In this document: in pieces, positions 35,603 to 48,315 of the stretch
Numbering within the stretch: position 1 is the stretch's first letter
Layout of the letters: the number at the start of each line of letters is the position of its first letter
Origin: Siniperca chuatsi
Lineage: Eukaryota > Chordata > Actinopteri > Centrarchiformes > Sinipercidae
NCBI RefSeq assembly: GCF_020085105.1
Contig: NC_058051.1
Coordinates: 25,515,455 to 25,579,454, forward strand
Direction of reading: 5' to 3'
Length of the DNA: 64,000 bases
Notes under the pieces: model-generated
The model's database searches: none
Seen by the model: the letters and a program-made list of their open reading frames with translations, nothing else
What the model was told of the DNA's origin: nothing
Position numbers and translations under genes: made by a program

Positions 35603-38600
35603 ATGGAGGCAGGTTCGTCTCTCAGCCTCAAACGAAGATATGAAGAGGTGGACAACAGCTCTCCATTCTCTACACCCAAGGACTCCGACGATGACATCTC
35701 CAGCAGTGACAGCGCTGACAGCTGTGACAGCCTCAACCCCCCCTCTAGCACTGCATTTACCCGTAAGGAACAACAGGAGACACACGTTAAAGGCAATACA
35801 CTCTAAAACCCACTCAAACAGTGAATAAGCAAAAGTATTAAATTACTCATGTATAACATAGCATCCCAAATCTCTCCCCTTTGTCCCACTTCAGCCACCT
35901 CCATCCTCCGACAGCACAAGCCTTCACCAGGGGGGAAACGGGTGCGTTTTGATGTGGTGACGGTGTATTACTTCCCTCGGCGGCAGGGATTCACCAGCGT
36001 GCCCAGCCAAGGGGGCAGCTCCCTGGGCATGGCACGTCACCACTCCTCCATCAGACGCTACACGCTGGGCGAGTTCGCCCGTGAACAGGAAACGAGCCAC
36101 CGGCACACTTTACGCCAGCACCTGCGCCAAGAAAAGCTCAATGCCCGCAAGATGAAGGTAGGGTTCGCATTTTATCTGAGAGTGTGGGACTGTTTAGTGG
36201 ATTAAAGGGATGAGTAGAAGTATGTCACCTTGTGTTCCAAGGTGCCTTGGGTCAAGTATACAAAATGTTATGCACCCTTCATTAATTTGACTTGACATGA
36301 AGAATATCTTAAAGAATTAAAGGCATTACTTTTTTCTTCTCACTTGTAAGGCAGATGATTTCTCCATTTGCAGCGGTGAAAAGTAACATTTGCAAAGTGC
36401 AAAGTGCATTTACTCAGGTACTGTACTTAAGTACAATTTTGAGGTACTTGTACTTGAGTATTTTAATTTTATGCTACTTTATACACCTATTCCAGTACAT
36501 TCCAAAGGGAAAATATTGTACTTTTTACTCCATTACACTTATCTGACAGCTGATGTTACTGGTTATTTTTCAGATTAAGATTTTACAATTTTTGGCATGT
36601 GACCTTTTACAAAAAAAACGGTGTAGTCGGGGCCCCTTGTCACATTTCATATCCCTATGAGTTGTTAGCAGGTCCACCAAAGAGAGATTTCCCCTATAAA
36701 CTTCTGAAATGGTTTTATTTAAATAATTATTTGAGGCCCAAAGAAGTAAACTCTCCAGTATTCATCAGAAAAAAAAAAATACAGATTTTTGGAGAAGAAG
36801 AACTGTAGAACTGTTTTTTGTTCTTCCTACCCCATTAATCATCTCACAACGCCCCAGATTTATCTTGTGAGAGGGTGCAACCCCAGCTACAACAGTAAAA
36901 TGCTGCTTATGAATTGATTGTTGGTGATAATACTTGTTTATTTTTACTAAAGTAGGATTTTGATTGCAGGACTTTTAATGGAATATTTTACATTGTTAGT
37001 ACTTTTCCCAACATCGTCCATTTGAAAGTTGTAGTATGAAACAATTAAGCTAAAGATAAAGCTGTTTTTGAAGTATCAGTCTTTAGGATAATTATTATGC
37101 ACTTGAGCTTTAAATGGGGAATCAGTCTCTTATTGTCTACGGCTCACAGTTCTACACTAACTGTCGTCCACAGCTGACAAGGAACGGCACGGTGGAGTGC
37201 GCTCAGGCAGACCTGCTGACTCTGGAGGACGTATCGGATGAGGACCTCGACGTGGACGGGGTGGAGGTGGACGATTGTTTTTTCCTTCAGCCGCTGCCCA
37301 CAAAGCGTCGTCGAGCCCTCCTGCGAGCCTCTGGCATCGCCCGCATAGATGCACGGGAGAAAGCTGAGCTCAGAGCCATCCGCCTCTCGCGGGAGGAATG
37401 TGGCTGCGACTGCCGCTTGTACTGCGACCCTCGCCACTGCGGCTGCAGCCAGGCTGGTATTAAGTGCCAGGTAAGGGTTGTTGGCTTCTCTGTGTGCATG
37501 TGCAGAATGAAGAGAGCCACTGTGCAGTTTGCTGAGACTCAAATGAGTCAGTCTTCTATGCTCAGTAAAATGTGTGCTGTTTACCATACTTTAATCATTT
37601 TTAATTTGAAGTCATATGTGCAATTTATTTTCCCATAGGCCTTTTCTGGGGAAAATCTTTTGATGTCACAGTAGGAAAAACACAGGTGTAAATAATACAA
37701 TTAATGTTGGCTGAATTCCATTTAGCTGCTTCAGTTTCAGGGTCTCTGTATTGTGTGTGCTGGCTCACTGTCACACTGCCATGGCTCACTGGGACACTTG
37801 AATAAAACAGAGCCATCGTTAATGTTATTAGTTACACCTGTGCTTTTCCTGCTATGACAAGTCAATATGTCTGCTGTGAAAAAGGCCTATTCATTTCATT
37901 CTAAGCAAATATTTGGTGGACTGTGGAATGATCTGATTTTTAGTTCAATTCAGTATCTAAGCTGGCCTTCTGTATCCATGAAATAAACATTAAATTCAAT
38001 CAAATCCTTGTTGTTTGAAAATATGAAAACATATAACTCTGTCACCTTAAAAAGTGATTGCATAGATAAATTGTGTTCCTGCAGCACTTCTGCTGTTTTA
38101 TTCTGCTTGCTGGCACTTTAAAATGGTCTTCTGCTTGTGGAAATCCACTGTCCCAGTGTCTGTACTGTATTTTCCAGTATGGGCACCAAGAAAATCTCTA
38201 CTTTGAAGAGAACAACCTAAAGGATCCTTTGCGCATGTGTACAGTAGTTATGACAGATTTTACAGTTTCAATTTGTTAAAATAAATCAGCGACCATTAGT
38301 TCCTTTTCTTGTTACGGATTGTGAATATTATATTCAAAACATTTCACCATCATCTACAACTCCTTTCTCTCATTTACTGAAATTAAAGATGATAAACAAA
38401 ACTGTCAAAGCATATTGATACATTCAGAATAGTTATGTATATGTGCATGTTGTTGCATTGTTCCCATGTTCAAATAGAATTTAAAGTTTTAATAAACCAA
38501 AGTATTCAAGCATAAAACATATTTTTTCATTGTTTGTTTAAAAAGAAACGGCATATAACTTTAAAGGCTGTGTCTCTCTGCGCATGTATCGTTTAGAGCC

Positions 38601-40333
38601 AAAACAATGTAACATAAAATGAATTGGCATCTATTTTGATAATGGATTAATAGTTTAGTTTAATAGTCATTTTTAAAGCAAAAATACCAAACATTTGATG
38701 ATTCAAATGTTCCTGCTTCTCAACAATGTGAGGTTTTGCTGCTTTTTCTTGTCTTACATTATAAAAATGTTTATATTTTGGGGTTTTAAACTGTCAGACA
38801 AAACAAGACATGTGATGACGTCACCATCTAGGAAATTGTGATGGACATTTTTTTACAACTTTTTTTTTGAACATTTTTTTACTATTTTACTTATGTTTTA
38901 TAGACCAAATGATTTAAGGATTAATTTAAACAAAGCGTAGAGAGGCTGCGATAACAACACAGGCAGAGGGGGTGTGACGTCATCCTCTGCTCAGGACGCC
39001 ATTACGCTGCTATATCTTTACATAGCAAATAGTTGTTTGCTGCTATATTAATGTTCAGAATCTCATTTACAGAACCTTTAAACTTTACGAATGATCTTTT
39101 TTGGTTATATTTTCACTCGTTAGGAGGAAGTACAACTCTATCTTGACTTGACTTATTACACAGTAGCCAGATATTGTCTTGGTTGCCATTATTTTTTCCT
39201 TGATCTACTTATCTTGGCATGTACTGTGTCATTGTCCTTTGCCCAACAGTAAACTCTTATATAACTTATATAATAGTCATAAATGAGTCAGTAAAATCCA
39301 TGTGTTTACTCTCCCCTTTCTTGCTGAAATAAAATAAAACTAAAACAGAAATTACCTCTGCTTTCATCCCCAGGTGGATCGAATGTCTTTCCCATGTGGT
39401 TGCTCTAGGGATGGCTGCGGCAATGGAGCGGGCCGCATCGAGTTCAATCCTCTACGTGTCAGAACTCACTACCTGCACACCATCATGAAGTTGGACCTGG
39501 AGAAGAGGAGGATGCTGATACAAGGGACTGGGGACCAGTATGCTGAATCTGACCAGTTGTCCTCCCCCTCCTCCACTTGCCCCACTTCTCCGGACCTATC
39601 CTCAGTCGCTGGCCTGGACTCTGAGCTGGAGGAGAGCGAGGTGCAGACAGTGGTGGAGGTTCAGGATCTCATGGCAGAGCAGGACATTCTGGAGCGAGAG
39701 AACGAGACAGCTGTGTTGCACCTGCAGAGCGCGGAGGAGCAGGAGAGGAGGGAGAGGGAGGAGGCAGAAGGGGAAGCAGTGCAGCAGGAGCTGGGCGCCG
39801 GAGGTCTCACACAGCAGCCTCTCTGCCTCATGCCCGGTGCCTTGGGAGGGAAGCTGCCTGAGCAGGCAGAGGTGCCAGGTGTGGAGCAGGTCCTCCTGCA
39901 GGGGCCATTCCCCACGGGGGCCACAGTGCTGTGCATCACAGACAACCAGGAGGAAAGCCCCTCTGACCTCCTCAAAGACTCCACTTCTCTGCTCTACTAT
40001 CAGCTCAGTCCCATAGAGCCTGGAGCCTTTGAGACCCTGCCCAGAGCGGGGGAGGCTGAACAGGAGGAGCGCTTGGTGAGAGAAGATTCAGGAGGAGGCG
40101 AGTGTGTGGAGAGGAAACAAGAAGGAGAGGAGTCGAGGGATGATAAGCCTGAAGAGATCACCCACAGGCAGAGTTTGGGCAAGTCTTTAACCAATGTGAT
40201 TCTGTGCTCAGAGGAACGTGTGGAAGTAGCGAAGGAGAGGCCCTCGAGTACCCAGCAGAGCCTCCCAGAAGAGCACTGCCAACGAGCGTCCTGCTTGGAG
40301 GGAGAAGTAGATCCACCACCTCCTGAAGTTTAG
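35603..40333 (+). CDS. csrnp2: Cysteine/serine-rich nuclear protein 2 (CSRNP2), 4 coding exons
   Basis: Nuclear protein of the AXUD1/CSRNP family, reported in other vertebrates as a sequence-specific transcription activator and protein phosphatase 1 binding subunit. Coding exons: 35603-35762, 35895-36157, 37174-37470 and 39374-40333, in phase, giving 559 residues (human 543). An in-frame ATG at 35483 lies before a strong acceptor (35589), so the start at 35603 ([17 protein letters not shown]) is preferred. A serine-rich [17 protein letters not shown] near the N-terminus, a PP1 docking RVRF at residues 69-72, the family block [20 protein letters not shown], and a Cys-rich region at about 215-265 ([13 protein letters not shown], then [13 protein letters not shown]) are visible. 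The C-terminal third is acidic, Glu-rich and diverged. Paralogues CSRNP1/3 are possible, but adjacency to tfcp2 favours CSRNP2. Intact. Confidence 0.93.
37635..37890. mobile_element. Complete MITE, family C copy 2
   Basis: In csrnp2 intron 3. Starts ATAGGCCTTTTCTGG and ends GTGAAAAAGGCCTAT; the arms also pair as AAAACACAGGTGTAA and TTACACCTGTGCTTTT, so about 60 bases of each end are inverted repeats around a 130-bp centre. No target-site duplication of more than 2-3 bases is evident. Superfamily not assigned. Confidence 0.75.
38620..38940. mobile_element. Diverged MITE (family H, copy 3)
   Basis: In csrnp2 intron 3. Contains TTTGATAATGGATTAATAG, then CCAAACATTTGATGATTC, TTTGGGGTTTTAAACTGTC, AGACAAAACAAGACATG, GGAAATTGTGATGGAC and ends TATAGACCAAATGATTTAAG, the same motif order as the copies at 730-1033 (reversed) and 7573-7890. 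Confidence 0.6.
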
Positions 40334-41566
40334 TTCTAGCTTCTCTGCAGATATTTTGCACAATAGCTTCATCTAAGATGAAAAAAAAAAACACATTTCA
40401 CATTTATCACTGCTATCATCAAGAATGATTACAGGTTGCAATCTCTTGTAGTGGCTGTCATTGAATTATGTGGTGAATGAGCTTGAGTATTACAATACAA
40501 CGGGGGCACGCTGAAAGCACATACAGATCACTCCCCAGAAGTAATATGGATGCAGTTACAAGGCAACATTGTATGTAATTCTGTTGGGGGTGATGAATGC
40601 TGCCTTAATGGAAAAACATAAAAACACTTGTGTGTAGGAGTCATTTGTCGATGAGAGAGTACAGCAAGTAGTGCTTTGTTAATTTCCAACGCAGCAAACA
40701 GAAAACACAATGTGTGAATGCTGACATAAGCCTTTTGTTTTGTGATGTATTAAGCTATCAACACTAAACAAAAATTGTTTTGCAGTGTGCAAGAAGCTGG
40801 TGTGTTTAGATACTTACTGGCTCACTTTCCATTACAGCAAATCTGTGCTGTAGTCAAGCCAAATGAAGGCCTCTGATAGTATCCTCCGCTAAAAAATAGA
40901 CCTAATAATCCTGGAAATACTTGTTTTTGTGTACTGTATATGCATTTGCAAAGTGCAAGACGGAGCCGAGGTTGCTGCTTTTTTGATCTGTATGCACATT
41001 GTGAACTGAGGGCAGCGAGTGCTGGGGCTCTGCTGTTATGAAGGTAAACCAACACTGAGCAGCAGACTAGCACTGGCCTTAGTTGTTGCTCTTGCTCACC
41101 TTGGGCTGCTCGTGTAAATGCAGTCAATTTGTCAACAAAAACCTAGTTTACCTGTAGTTACAATGCCTATGATATTACTTATTATTTCTTTGAGTAATGT
41201 GTCATTTGTGGATTAGATACTGTTGGTTTGAAGTCCTCAGTCTTTGTTTTTTTTTTTGAGTGAAAGGAAATGTTATTTCATTCATACTGCTACACTGTAA
41301 TACCATGTAGTCAGTCACGTCATGTTGCAATGAATGCCAGAATAGATCTTCCCTGTCATCTCCTCTTTTAATGAGTTATACTGTAAGGAAGAGATGATTC
41401 TGAATCAAGTCAAATTCCATATGAAGAAAGTAGCATTTAAAGAGTCAAAGAAAATAACAGCCTGTGCTGTTGAAAGTAGTTATACAAAATTATGTGATGT
41501 TACTAATTTATGAAACAGATTGCCAACAACATGAATTTGTATATTTTATGTTCAATCTGTACAGTA

Positions 41567-41600
41567 TGTGTGTGTGTGTGTGTGTGCGCGCGCGCGTGTG
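41567..41600 (+). repeat. (TG)n(CG)n(TG)n alternating purine-pyrimidine tract
   Basis: About 10 TG units, five to six CG units (41586-41596) and two more TG units in an unbroken alternating run inside the csrnp2 3' UTR. Confidence 0.9.
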
Positions 41601-42553
41601 CCTACTTTACCTTTGTGTGTCTTTGTGAGAGAGAAAGTTGTGTATGCTTCTGTGTGTGCATGTACATGTGTATGTTCTGTATTATTGGGGGGGGGGTATA
41701 TTAGTGAGGATTCATATTTTATTCCTGAAAGGTGCTGATGTTACAGATTTACAATTCACTGATTTTTCTCCCAACCATCATGAGAAATATGATTTCAAGG
41801 AGATGTTTCTCGATGACTGATGTAAGACATAAGAGTGTCGGAGACCCTCTCGTAGGAACGCAATAGCTACTGCACTGCAAATCATTAATATGGCGATTCT
41901 GGAATGAGGTGTTTTGTCATTGAGTATGTAAATGCAATCCTATAACATTTCTGGTCTTTAAATGTCTTTTTTAAGCTATGTCTAATTAATAATCTGCATA
42001 AGTGTGCCGACTCTTCTTACACAAAATCAGTCCTTTGTTTTGTTGCCTAAAATTACAGCTGTTGCTTTTGGTAACACAGGATGTGCTGCTGTGTATGAGA
42101 TGTCTGATGTATTTCTTTGCCTTTTTTTTAATTGTCTTAATATAAATCTGCTTAAGAGTTGCACCAAAGCAGTGGTTTCAAACCTAACTAAATGACACTT
42201 TCATCCATGAGATTCTAACAAAGCAGTCTCCTGTAGTTATTGTGAGGCTGTAGATTTATTGTGGCCCTTTGTGTTTGCGTGACTTGCCTGACATAGCGCC
42301 ATCTTTGAAGTGATGATGATTACAAGCTGCCTATTGTTGAGCTTTTGTCTTTGGCTTTCTACTAATAGACTTAGGTTTGGGACTACTGCATCAAATCAAC
42401 TCCACTACACCATGTGATTGTGTGTTTCTCTCTTGTATGAAAGGGGTGTGTGATTGTTGAAAAGACTGATAAGTTTAGACTTCATCTAAAAGCTGTGAGA
42501 ACTACTCTCATGCTAACTGTTGCCTAAAGTGGACAAAAAGGTTTTTATACAAA

Positions 42554-42568
42554 AATAAAAACAATAAA
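42554..42568 (+). terminator. csrnp2: csrnp2 tandem polyadenylation signals
   Basis: Two AATAAA hexamers nine bases apart, with a GU-rich downstream element about 30 bases later. Strongest poly(A) site architecture in the window. Confidence 0.65.
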
Positions 42569-43065
42569 ACACTCATTTTAAAAAGGATAAAGTTTTATGT
42601 GTGTTGTGTGTGATGACCTTTTGCAATGACCTTGATTTGGCTAGATATGGATATGATATGTATCATTTATTCACAAAAGCATAACTCCTATGATGATGAT
42701 CCATTTTTTTGGTGATTTTACTGTTCTCAATTCTATAACAGGAGGAGCTTTGAATTTAATATAATAAGTTTGTTAGAAATTAGTTTGAGAAATTAGTTCC
42801 AATGCAGTTATGTTTCAGATATTTCATTGCTCCTAATTATAAAAAAATAATGATTCAATTATTATTTTACTCAGTGTTTATCTGTTTTGTCATCACAATC
42901 ATTCACTGCAAACTGATGTGATTAAGTAAGTAAGAATGTGTGAAATCTGAACATTATGTGTAGTCACTCTAAAGGGAGAAGCAAAAGAGAGAAAATGTGA
43001 ATGTCCTCATCCAGTTACTGGAGGTCATAACAATGACCGTCTGCTGGGTGCAGTACGATCTCTGA

Positions 43066-43080
43066 CCATTAGATGGCAGC
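43066..43080 (+). promoter_or_regulatory. CTCF-like motif
   Basis: CCATTAGATGGCAGC matches the CTCF core CCANNAGRKGGCRS pattern except for the fourth base. It sits 0.5 kb beyond the csrnp2 3' end, at the border with the gene-poor region. A single motif match is weak evidence. Confidence 0.25.
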
Positions 43081-43728
43081 ATAAACTCAGTACATTCCTG
43101 CTAAACACAACCTCTACATGCAGATATCAATGTAACATATAGGGTTCATTCACTGCAGTTGTTACTCTGAAATCTGAGGCTCTACATCTTATCCACACCA
43201 CTGGAGATATTAACAGCCAGTTGTAGGTCATCTTTGGAGTGGTTTCTTTCACAACCCAGTTTTCCACTCTTACTGACCTGGCTTTGATTCCTCAGAATGA
43301 TCAGTGGCAGCATGTAACATCTTTTTCAGAATCACCTATGTTATCTTACAGCTTATAGGGGGCCTCTCGATTTTCACTGGGTACAACAACTGATTATGGA
43401 AGCCAAAATATTTGCTCTCTTTTGTCCTCAATAGCAGGAAGTCGCTTGCTGGGTTAAGTGACTCAATATCTCCCCTCTATTCCCCAGTGGCCTGAGCCAG
43501 AAGTGGCTTCTTATTAGGGGCGTTTTGCCAGAGTAACCCTCACAGCTCTGAGGTCTTTGCTCTGGGATGCAGGATGCAGACTCACTGCTCTGACATTTAC
43601 TTCCCTTCAACTGGCTTTGCAAACCAAATACTGATAACCCTGGTACAAATAGAAGTCACATCAGTGATTGTGAGAATTCCTTTAAGATTGCTATTATTTT
43701 AAACAGGGCGATCATATTGTTATATTAA

Positions 43729-44072
43729 CGGGCACTCCACCAATTTTACACATTAAGTTCAGTTTACTTGCCTCAAGGAGTACTACTCAGCTTGTGAAAA
43801 CAGTTCTATGTTTTCTGTGGCTCTGGAGGAGCTTTGTCAAGCTTATAACATTAACCTCCATTACAATCTGGGAGTGTAGACTTTTAAAGACGTGGGCATT
43901 TATCAGGCGGAGAGGGTGTAACGAAAGCGGCTGTTGAGTTGCATTATCATTATGTGTAGGATCCAGTGTTGTTTGGAACGTCTCAGCCTCTGCTGCATTG
44001 GCGTTGACCATTCTGTTTTTAACATGGCTCTTGCAAGTTTCCCAACTTTGTGGTTGGCAATGCTAAATCAAT
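43729..44072 (+). repeat. Interspersed repeat family F, copy 1
   Basis: Starts GGGCACTCCACCAATTTTAC. Shares with 55878-56296 the order: TTTTACACAT-AAG-TCAGTTTAC, GACGTGGGCATTTATCAGGC, TGTAGGATCCAG, CAGCCTCTGC-GCATTG and CTTGCAAGT-CCCAACTTT. Same orientation. Confidence 0.65.
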
Positions 44073-45240
44073 GTCTCTTCACTTTTACCTGATTAAAATT
44101 CCCCTACTCTTGCCAGTCAGCCGTGTGTTTGTGTTTGTATGTGTGCCATTATTTAGTTAGCCAACAGCCTGAGAGTGGGCCCACACACACACAAACAAAC
44201 ACCACAAACATGCAGAAACAAATTACCTCTGGAACCCCTGGAACAATTGTGGCAGCAGTCCACAGCTCTGAGAACTATGCCTCATCTGTTTAACCTTTCC
44301 GCCCTCTGGCTTTCTATTGTTTTACTTCTCCAATGGCCGGAAGAACTCAGCTGGGCCTGATAGTTTCAGGGCTGATGATGGAGCCCATCACGAGGCTGTG
44401 GAAAGATTTTGAGAGGATATTAAAAAAAACATCATAATCAGAAGAGAGAATGGCTCCCACAGTCATCTCAGAGCGTGTTGACAGATGTGCAAAATCACCA
44501 GCTTTATCTGGGCTTCAATTTTACTGTTGTGACTGGACAGAGCCATGGACAGCAACTGGGCATTAGGAGTGACGTATGTGAAATGGAAAGTTGCCACACC
44601 ACCTCACTCCAGTCTACCAGTCTGAAAGTGCTGCTCCAGCGCCTGGAAAGAATGCTCTCTCTTTCCCTCTCACTCTGTGACGCCAGCGCTATGGCATCAT
44701 TAGGCCTTCACCGAAACCAATCCCTTTTAAATGGCACTATTCATAAAACTGGCTCAAGGTATTTTCACTAGTCTGTCCTGCTCTTCACATGCTGGCTGAA
44801 CTGAGGAGGGAAATCCAGACCCTCCGACACAAAGTTCATTCTGTATGCTCAGGATAGAGGATCCAAATATCCTCCTGAAAGCAGGAAGAAGGAAACAGTG
44901 AGGCAGTAAAGGTCAACACAAAACTAGTGGTTCAAACTTTCTCTTTGGGCCCGTCAGTGAAACGGCAATATATCTCTCGGAGCTTGTCTACGCATTTAGT
45001 GCCTATATTAAAAAGATGCATTCTTCATTATAGTCTCTGCTCTCTAATATATATGCTATTCTATATTTTATTCAAGGGTGCATTTTTATAATAGTGTAAT
45101 GGATTTATGTACAGTATGTATACTGTTAGGGTGTCTGTGGTTCCCATCCTCTTTGGCTTGTGACCCCATAAAATGAGGCAATGTCTACTTGTGACACCTC
45201 ATCACAGGTTATGGCGTTAGTATGGTAGAGTTCTCTCTAC
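44073..45240. other. Single-copy intergenic DNA
   Basis: No exon or recognised repeat. The longest ORF (44475-44771) has no family resemblance or splice support. Confidence 0.35.
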
Positions 45241-45299
45241 CCTGACCCTCAGGTTGGGAACCATTTTCTCTCTCTCTAGTGGTATCATAGTGATTTAAT

Positions 45300-45540
45300 T
45301 TGTCCAAGATGGGGTGACTTTCTGCCTCCACCCCGATACAGTGGAGGTGAATGGGATTTTTTTGTGGTGCTCACGGAATAAAAAATAAAAAATACAATTT
45401 TTAAAAATTCTACACGTCCTTCCAGAAACAGCATCTCAGTTAATCTGAATACTCCACAGAATGCACTCTTGATAGTCTTTACAGTACGGAAGACCACAGG
45501 TGTCATAAAAATGTTTTGGGTTGTTAACAGGAAGTTGTAG
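45300..45540 (+). repeat. Interspersed repeat family G, copy 1
   Basis: Shares GCCTCCACCCCGATACAGTG followed by GAGGTGAATGGGATTTTTT with the related GCCTCCACCTCAATACAACA and GAGGTGATTGGAAT of 50960-50990, and a later TCCAGAAA-C/G-A/T-CA-CT block. Two diverged copies in the window. Confidence 0.5.
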
Positions 45541-47517
45541 CAAAGATCAGTACGTTTTCAGGTTATTTGTGGTTGTGGCCATACTGGCAAAGAGACATAA
45601 ATATTCTGCAAATGACCTATATTCTGCAATGGCCCTCTATAGAGTGTAGCTGTCTCTTCCTCTGCATGGTCTACTGTGACCAACGGTAAATACTTTCAAT
45701 TAACGTGACCACTTTCTGTGCTGTGGTAAAACATTGGCAAAGAATGACGTGAAGTCTTATAATGTAGGGAAACCTTGCTGTTTATTCTGGCAACATGTTG
45801 GTTAAAATATTGGTGATATTCTTATCCAAATAAACACGTATGGACACAACTGGCAATATCGTATGATATATGGACATAACCTCAATCATTTTTGCTGACC
45901 TCGATAAGCTGATAAAGTAATTATTGTGACAGGCCTAGCCAGTACAGAATCGTTTGTGGAATTATCCCAATGTTCTGCCATGTGAGGGGGCAGTGTAGTT
46001 CAGACAGAGGAGAAATCAGAGGAATGAAAACTGCTGATGCAATTCATTGAAAGATTCATTTGTTATTTTGTAAAATCTTTCATGAAATCCTGTTTTAACT
46101 GTCTAACTAGATATCAACTAATAGATGCTTTAAAATCACTAAAATCATCTATGACATGTTAAGTCCTTCATATTACATGGACTATTTCCACAGTAGAAAA
46201 GTAGTTCCAATTAAAACTGATCACACCAAGGTATTGCTAGAGGATATTCTGTACAAAAGATGATACATCATCATTAACACAACTAGAATATTGTTTTGTG
46301 TCTGTGTAAGGGTTGCATGTGGATCATTTGTGACAGTTGACTCAGTAGCATTGAATGCAGCCCAGGTTTGAAATAGGTCTGAATGTGCAAGAACACACTG
46401 AAGCCAAAACCAGTAGATCTCTATTATGTCATCAAGCTCTGGGTATAAGAAGGCACTGCCAGAACGAGCAAAAAAGGAAACTGAACGACAGCAAAGCATG
46501 GCAGCACAGCTGAGTGACTCCCATCAGAACCAGAAATACAGCTGTGGTGTCCACAGCTGTGTGAGATATGGTGTGTCTTGCTCTGCTTGCTGGTCCCCAA
46601 GGACATGTCCGTCATCGCTAAATCCAAGTTGCCTAACAACAACTCTAAAACATCATATATTATGGAAGATACTGAAAAAACTCAGCATGTAGTTTCTGTT
46701 CCTGTGCATGTTTCCTTGTGGGTTTGTTACATGTGCTTGCTTCCTTTCAGTCCCGTAATAAAAACCATCCCATTAGCTAAGCAATTGGCTGTGTGCCCAG
46801 CTTTCCTCGAGGTGGAAGTTTGAATATCTATATGCTTACATAGTCTCTTAACAACAACCAGTGGGTAACCTCATGTGAATGTTTTCTCTCTTACCCGTGG
46901 AGAGAAAAGAGGTGACTTCATATCAGAGGTATCTGGAGAAAAAGAGGAATCTGCATCTGCTTGCCTGACCCTTGACACTTTAAGGATACTTTTGATTCAT
47001 GTAAACAAATAGACAGTCTTTACAAACTGGCTGTTGTTAATTTGGTGAAAGTAGTGAGTGAATTTGTGGGGTGATTTTGTGGAATGGACTGGAGGAAGAA
47101 ATCAAACACAGTAAAAATATCAGTTTAAAAAGATGTACAAAGAAATTATTTTTGCGAGGTACAGACATGAGGAAGGGGAACGTAAAGCACGCAAATGGTG
47201 ATAATGTTGTCACTGGTTTTCTTTTATTATTTCCTTTTCACATTCTTGATGGGGTAGTGTTGCTGATTATGTATGAAGATGATAAACACAGTGGTTTAGT
47301 TACAGGGATGGACGCTGGGGCAGAGTTGGTTTATGTGATTCATTGATTGAGTATTGATGGATTAGAGTAGAATAGTTGTAGGCCTAGACAAGCATTTGCT
47401 TCTTCCTACTCCATTTCGGACATTAAATGTTGAATTTATGTTACTTATTGAAAGTTGTATATGTAGGCTGTTTATTGTTTTTTTTTTTTTACAAATACAT
47501 TTTATTTTATTTTAAAT
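45541..47517. other. Intergenic DNA, no supported feature
   Basis: AT-rich, with small unsupported ORFs only. A segment near 45860-45940 (ending TTATTGTGACAGGCCTAG) may be another repeat end but has no second copy here. Confidence 0.3.
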
Positions 47518-47537
47518 GAAAGAAAGAAAGAAAGAAA
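47518..47537 (+). repeat. (GAAA)n microsatellite
   Basis: Four to five GAAA units following a T-rich stretch. Confidence 0.85.
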
Positions 47538-47794
47538 TACAGAAAGTGAGTCATTTTGGTTGTTGACTGTCTTTACTTGTTTGAGGTTTTCTTCATGATT
47601 ACTTCTCTTTTTTAAGGTCTCAACTGGAAACTGAATAGTTACAGCGGATGATGTTAATGGGACAAAAGGTGGCAAGGTTCAGGGACTGATGGATGAATGA
47701 TGATATCCCTCTGGTGTGGTAATATTATATCATTAAAATAATGTTATTGCAATATTACATGACAATGCAGTTCATGCTCTCATTCTCCAAACCA

Positions 47795-48315
47795 CTGGCT
47801 CTAGGGATGGCAATGTCGGTTTGTTGGTCCACTGTTTTGGTCCAGACTGAAATGTCTCAATAACTTTTAGTTGGATTGCCACGCCATTTGGCACAGGTCT
47901 GAGTTTTCACTTTCCCAGAAAAATATCGCCACATCTACTGTATAGATTGCCACAAAATTTGGTACAGGCATTCATGGTTCCAAGACAATGTATCGTAATA
48001 ACTTTGATGATTCCTCTAGCTCCACCATGAGACATTTGTGGTTTTAACAAAATTGTCTCAAAAACTATTGGATGGATTGCCATGAACTTTGGTATAGACA
48101 TTTCTGTTCCCCTCAGGATGAATTGTAGTAACTTTGATAATCCCCTGGCGTCTAATCTAGGTAAAAAATGTCCAATACTTTGGTTCAATGATGCATTGTC
48201 ATTGTGAACATGTTAGAATGCTGATGATAGCATTTAACTCAAAACACTACTATGCCTGAATACCATCTCACAGAGCTGCTAGTCTGTTTGTGGAGGTCAG
48301 ACTTTGTGTTGTAGT
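47795..48315 (+). repeat. Interspersed repeat family A, copy 2
   Basis: Starts near CTCTAGGGATGGCAATGTCG, has TTTTGGTCCAGACTGAAATG, then repeated GGATTGCCA units and a shortened tail with TGATAGCATTTAACTCAAAA and CACAGAGCTGCTAG. Lacks most of the TTAGCATGCT run of copies 1 and 3, so it is internally deleted. Confidence 0.7.

Larger units (their letters stand above)
40334..42585 (+). other. csrnp2: csrnp2 3' UTR
   Basis: About 2.25 kb of non-coding sequence from the csrnp2 stop codon to a pair of canonical poly(A) signals at 42554-42559 and 42563-42568, followed by a GU-rich element (TGTGTGTTGTGTGTGATG, 42597-42614). It contains a TG/CG dinucleotide run at 41567-41600. Short ORFs inside have no support. 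Confidence 0.6.

Noticed and set aside
39540-40016. 158-codon second-frame ORF inside csrnp2 exon 4
   Set aside because: An Arg/Ser-rich shadow of the acidic, GC-rich csrnp2 coding frame.
35603-40333. CSRNP1 or CSRNP3 as the identity of the last gene
   Set aside because: The core is shared among paralogues; proximity to tfcp2 and pou6f1 points to CSRNP2.
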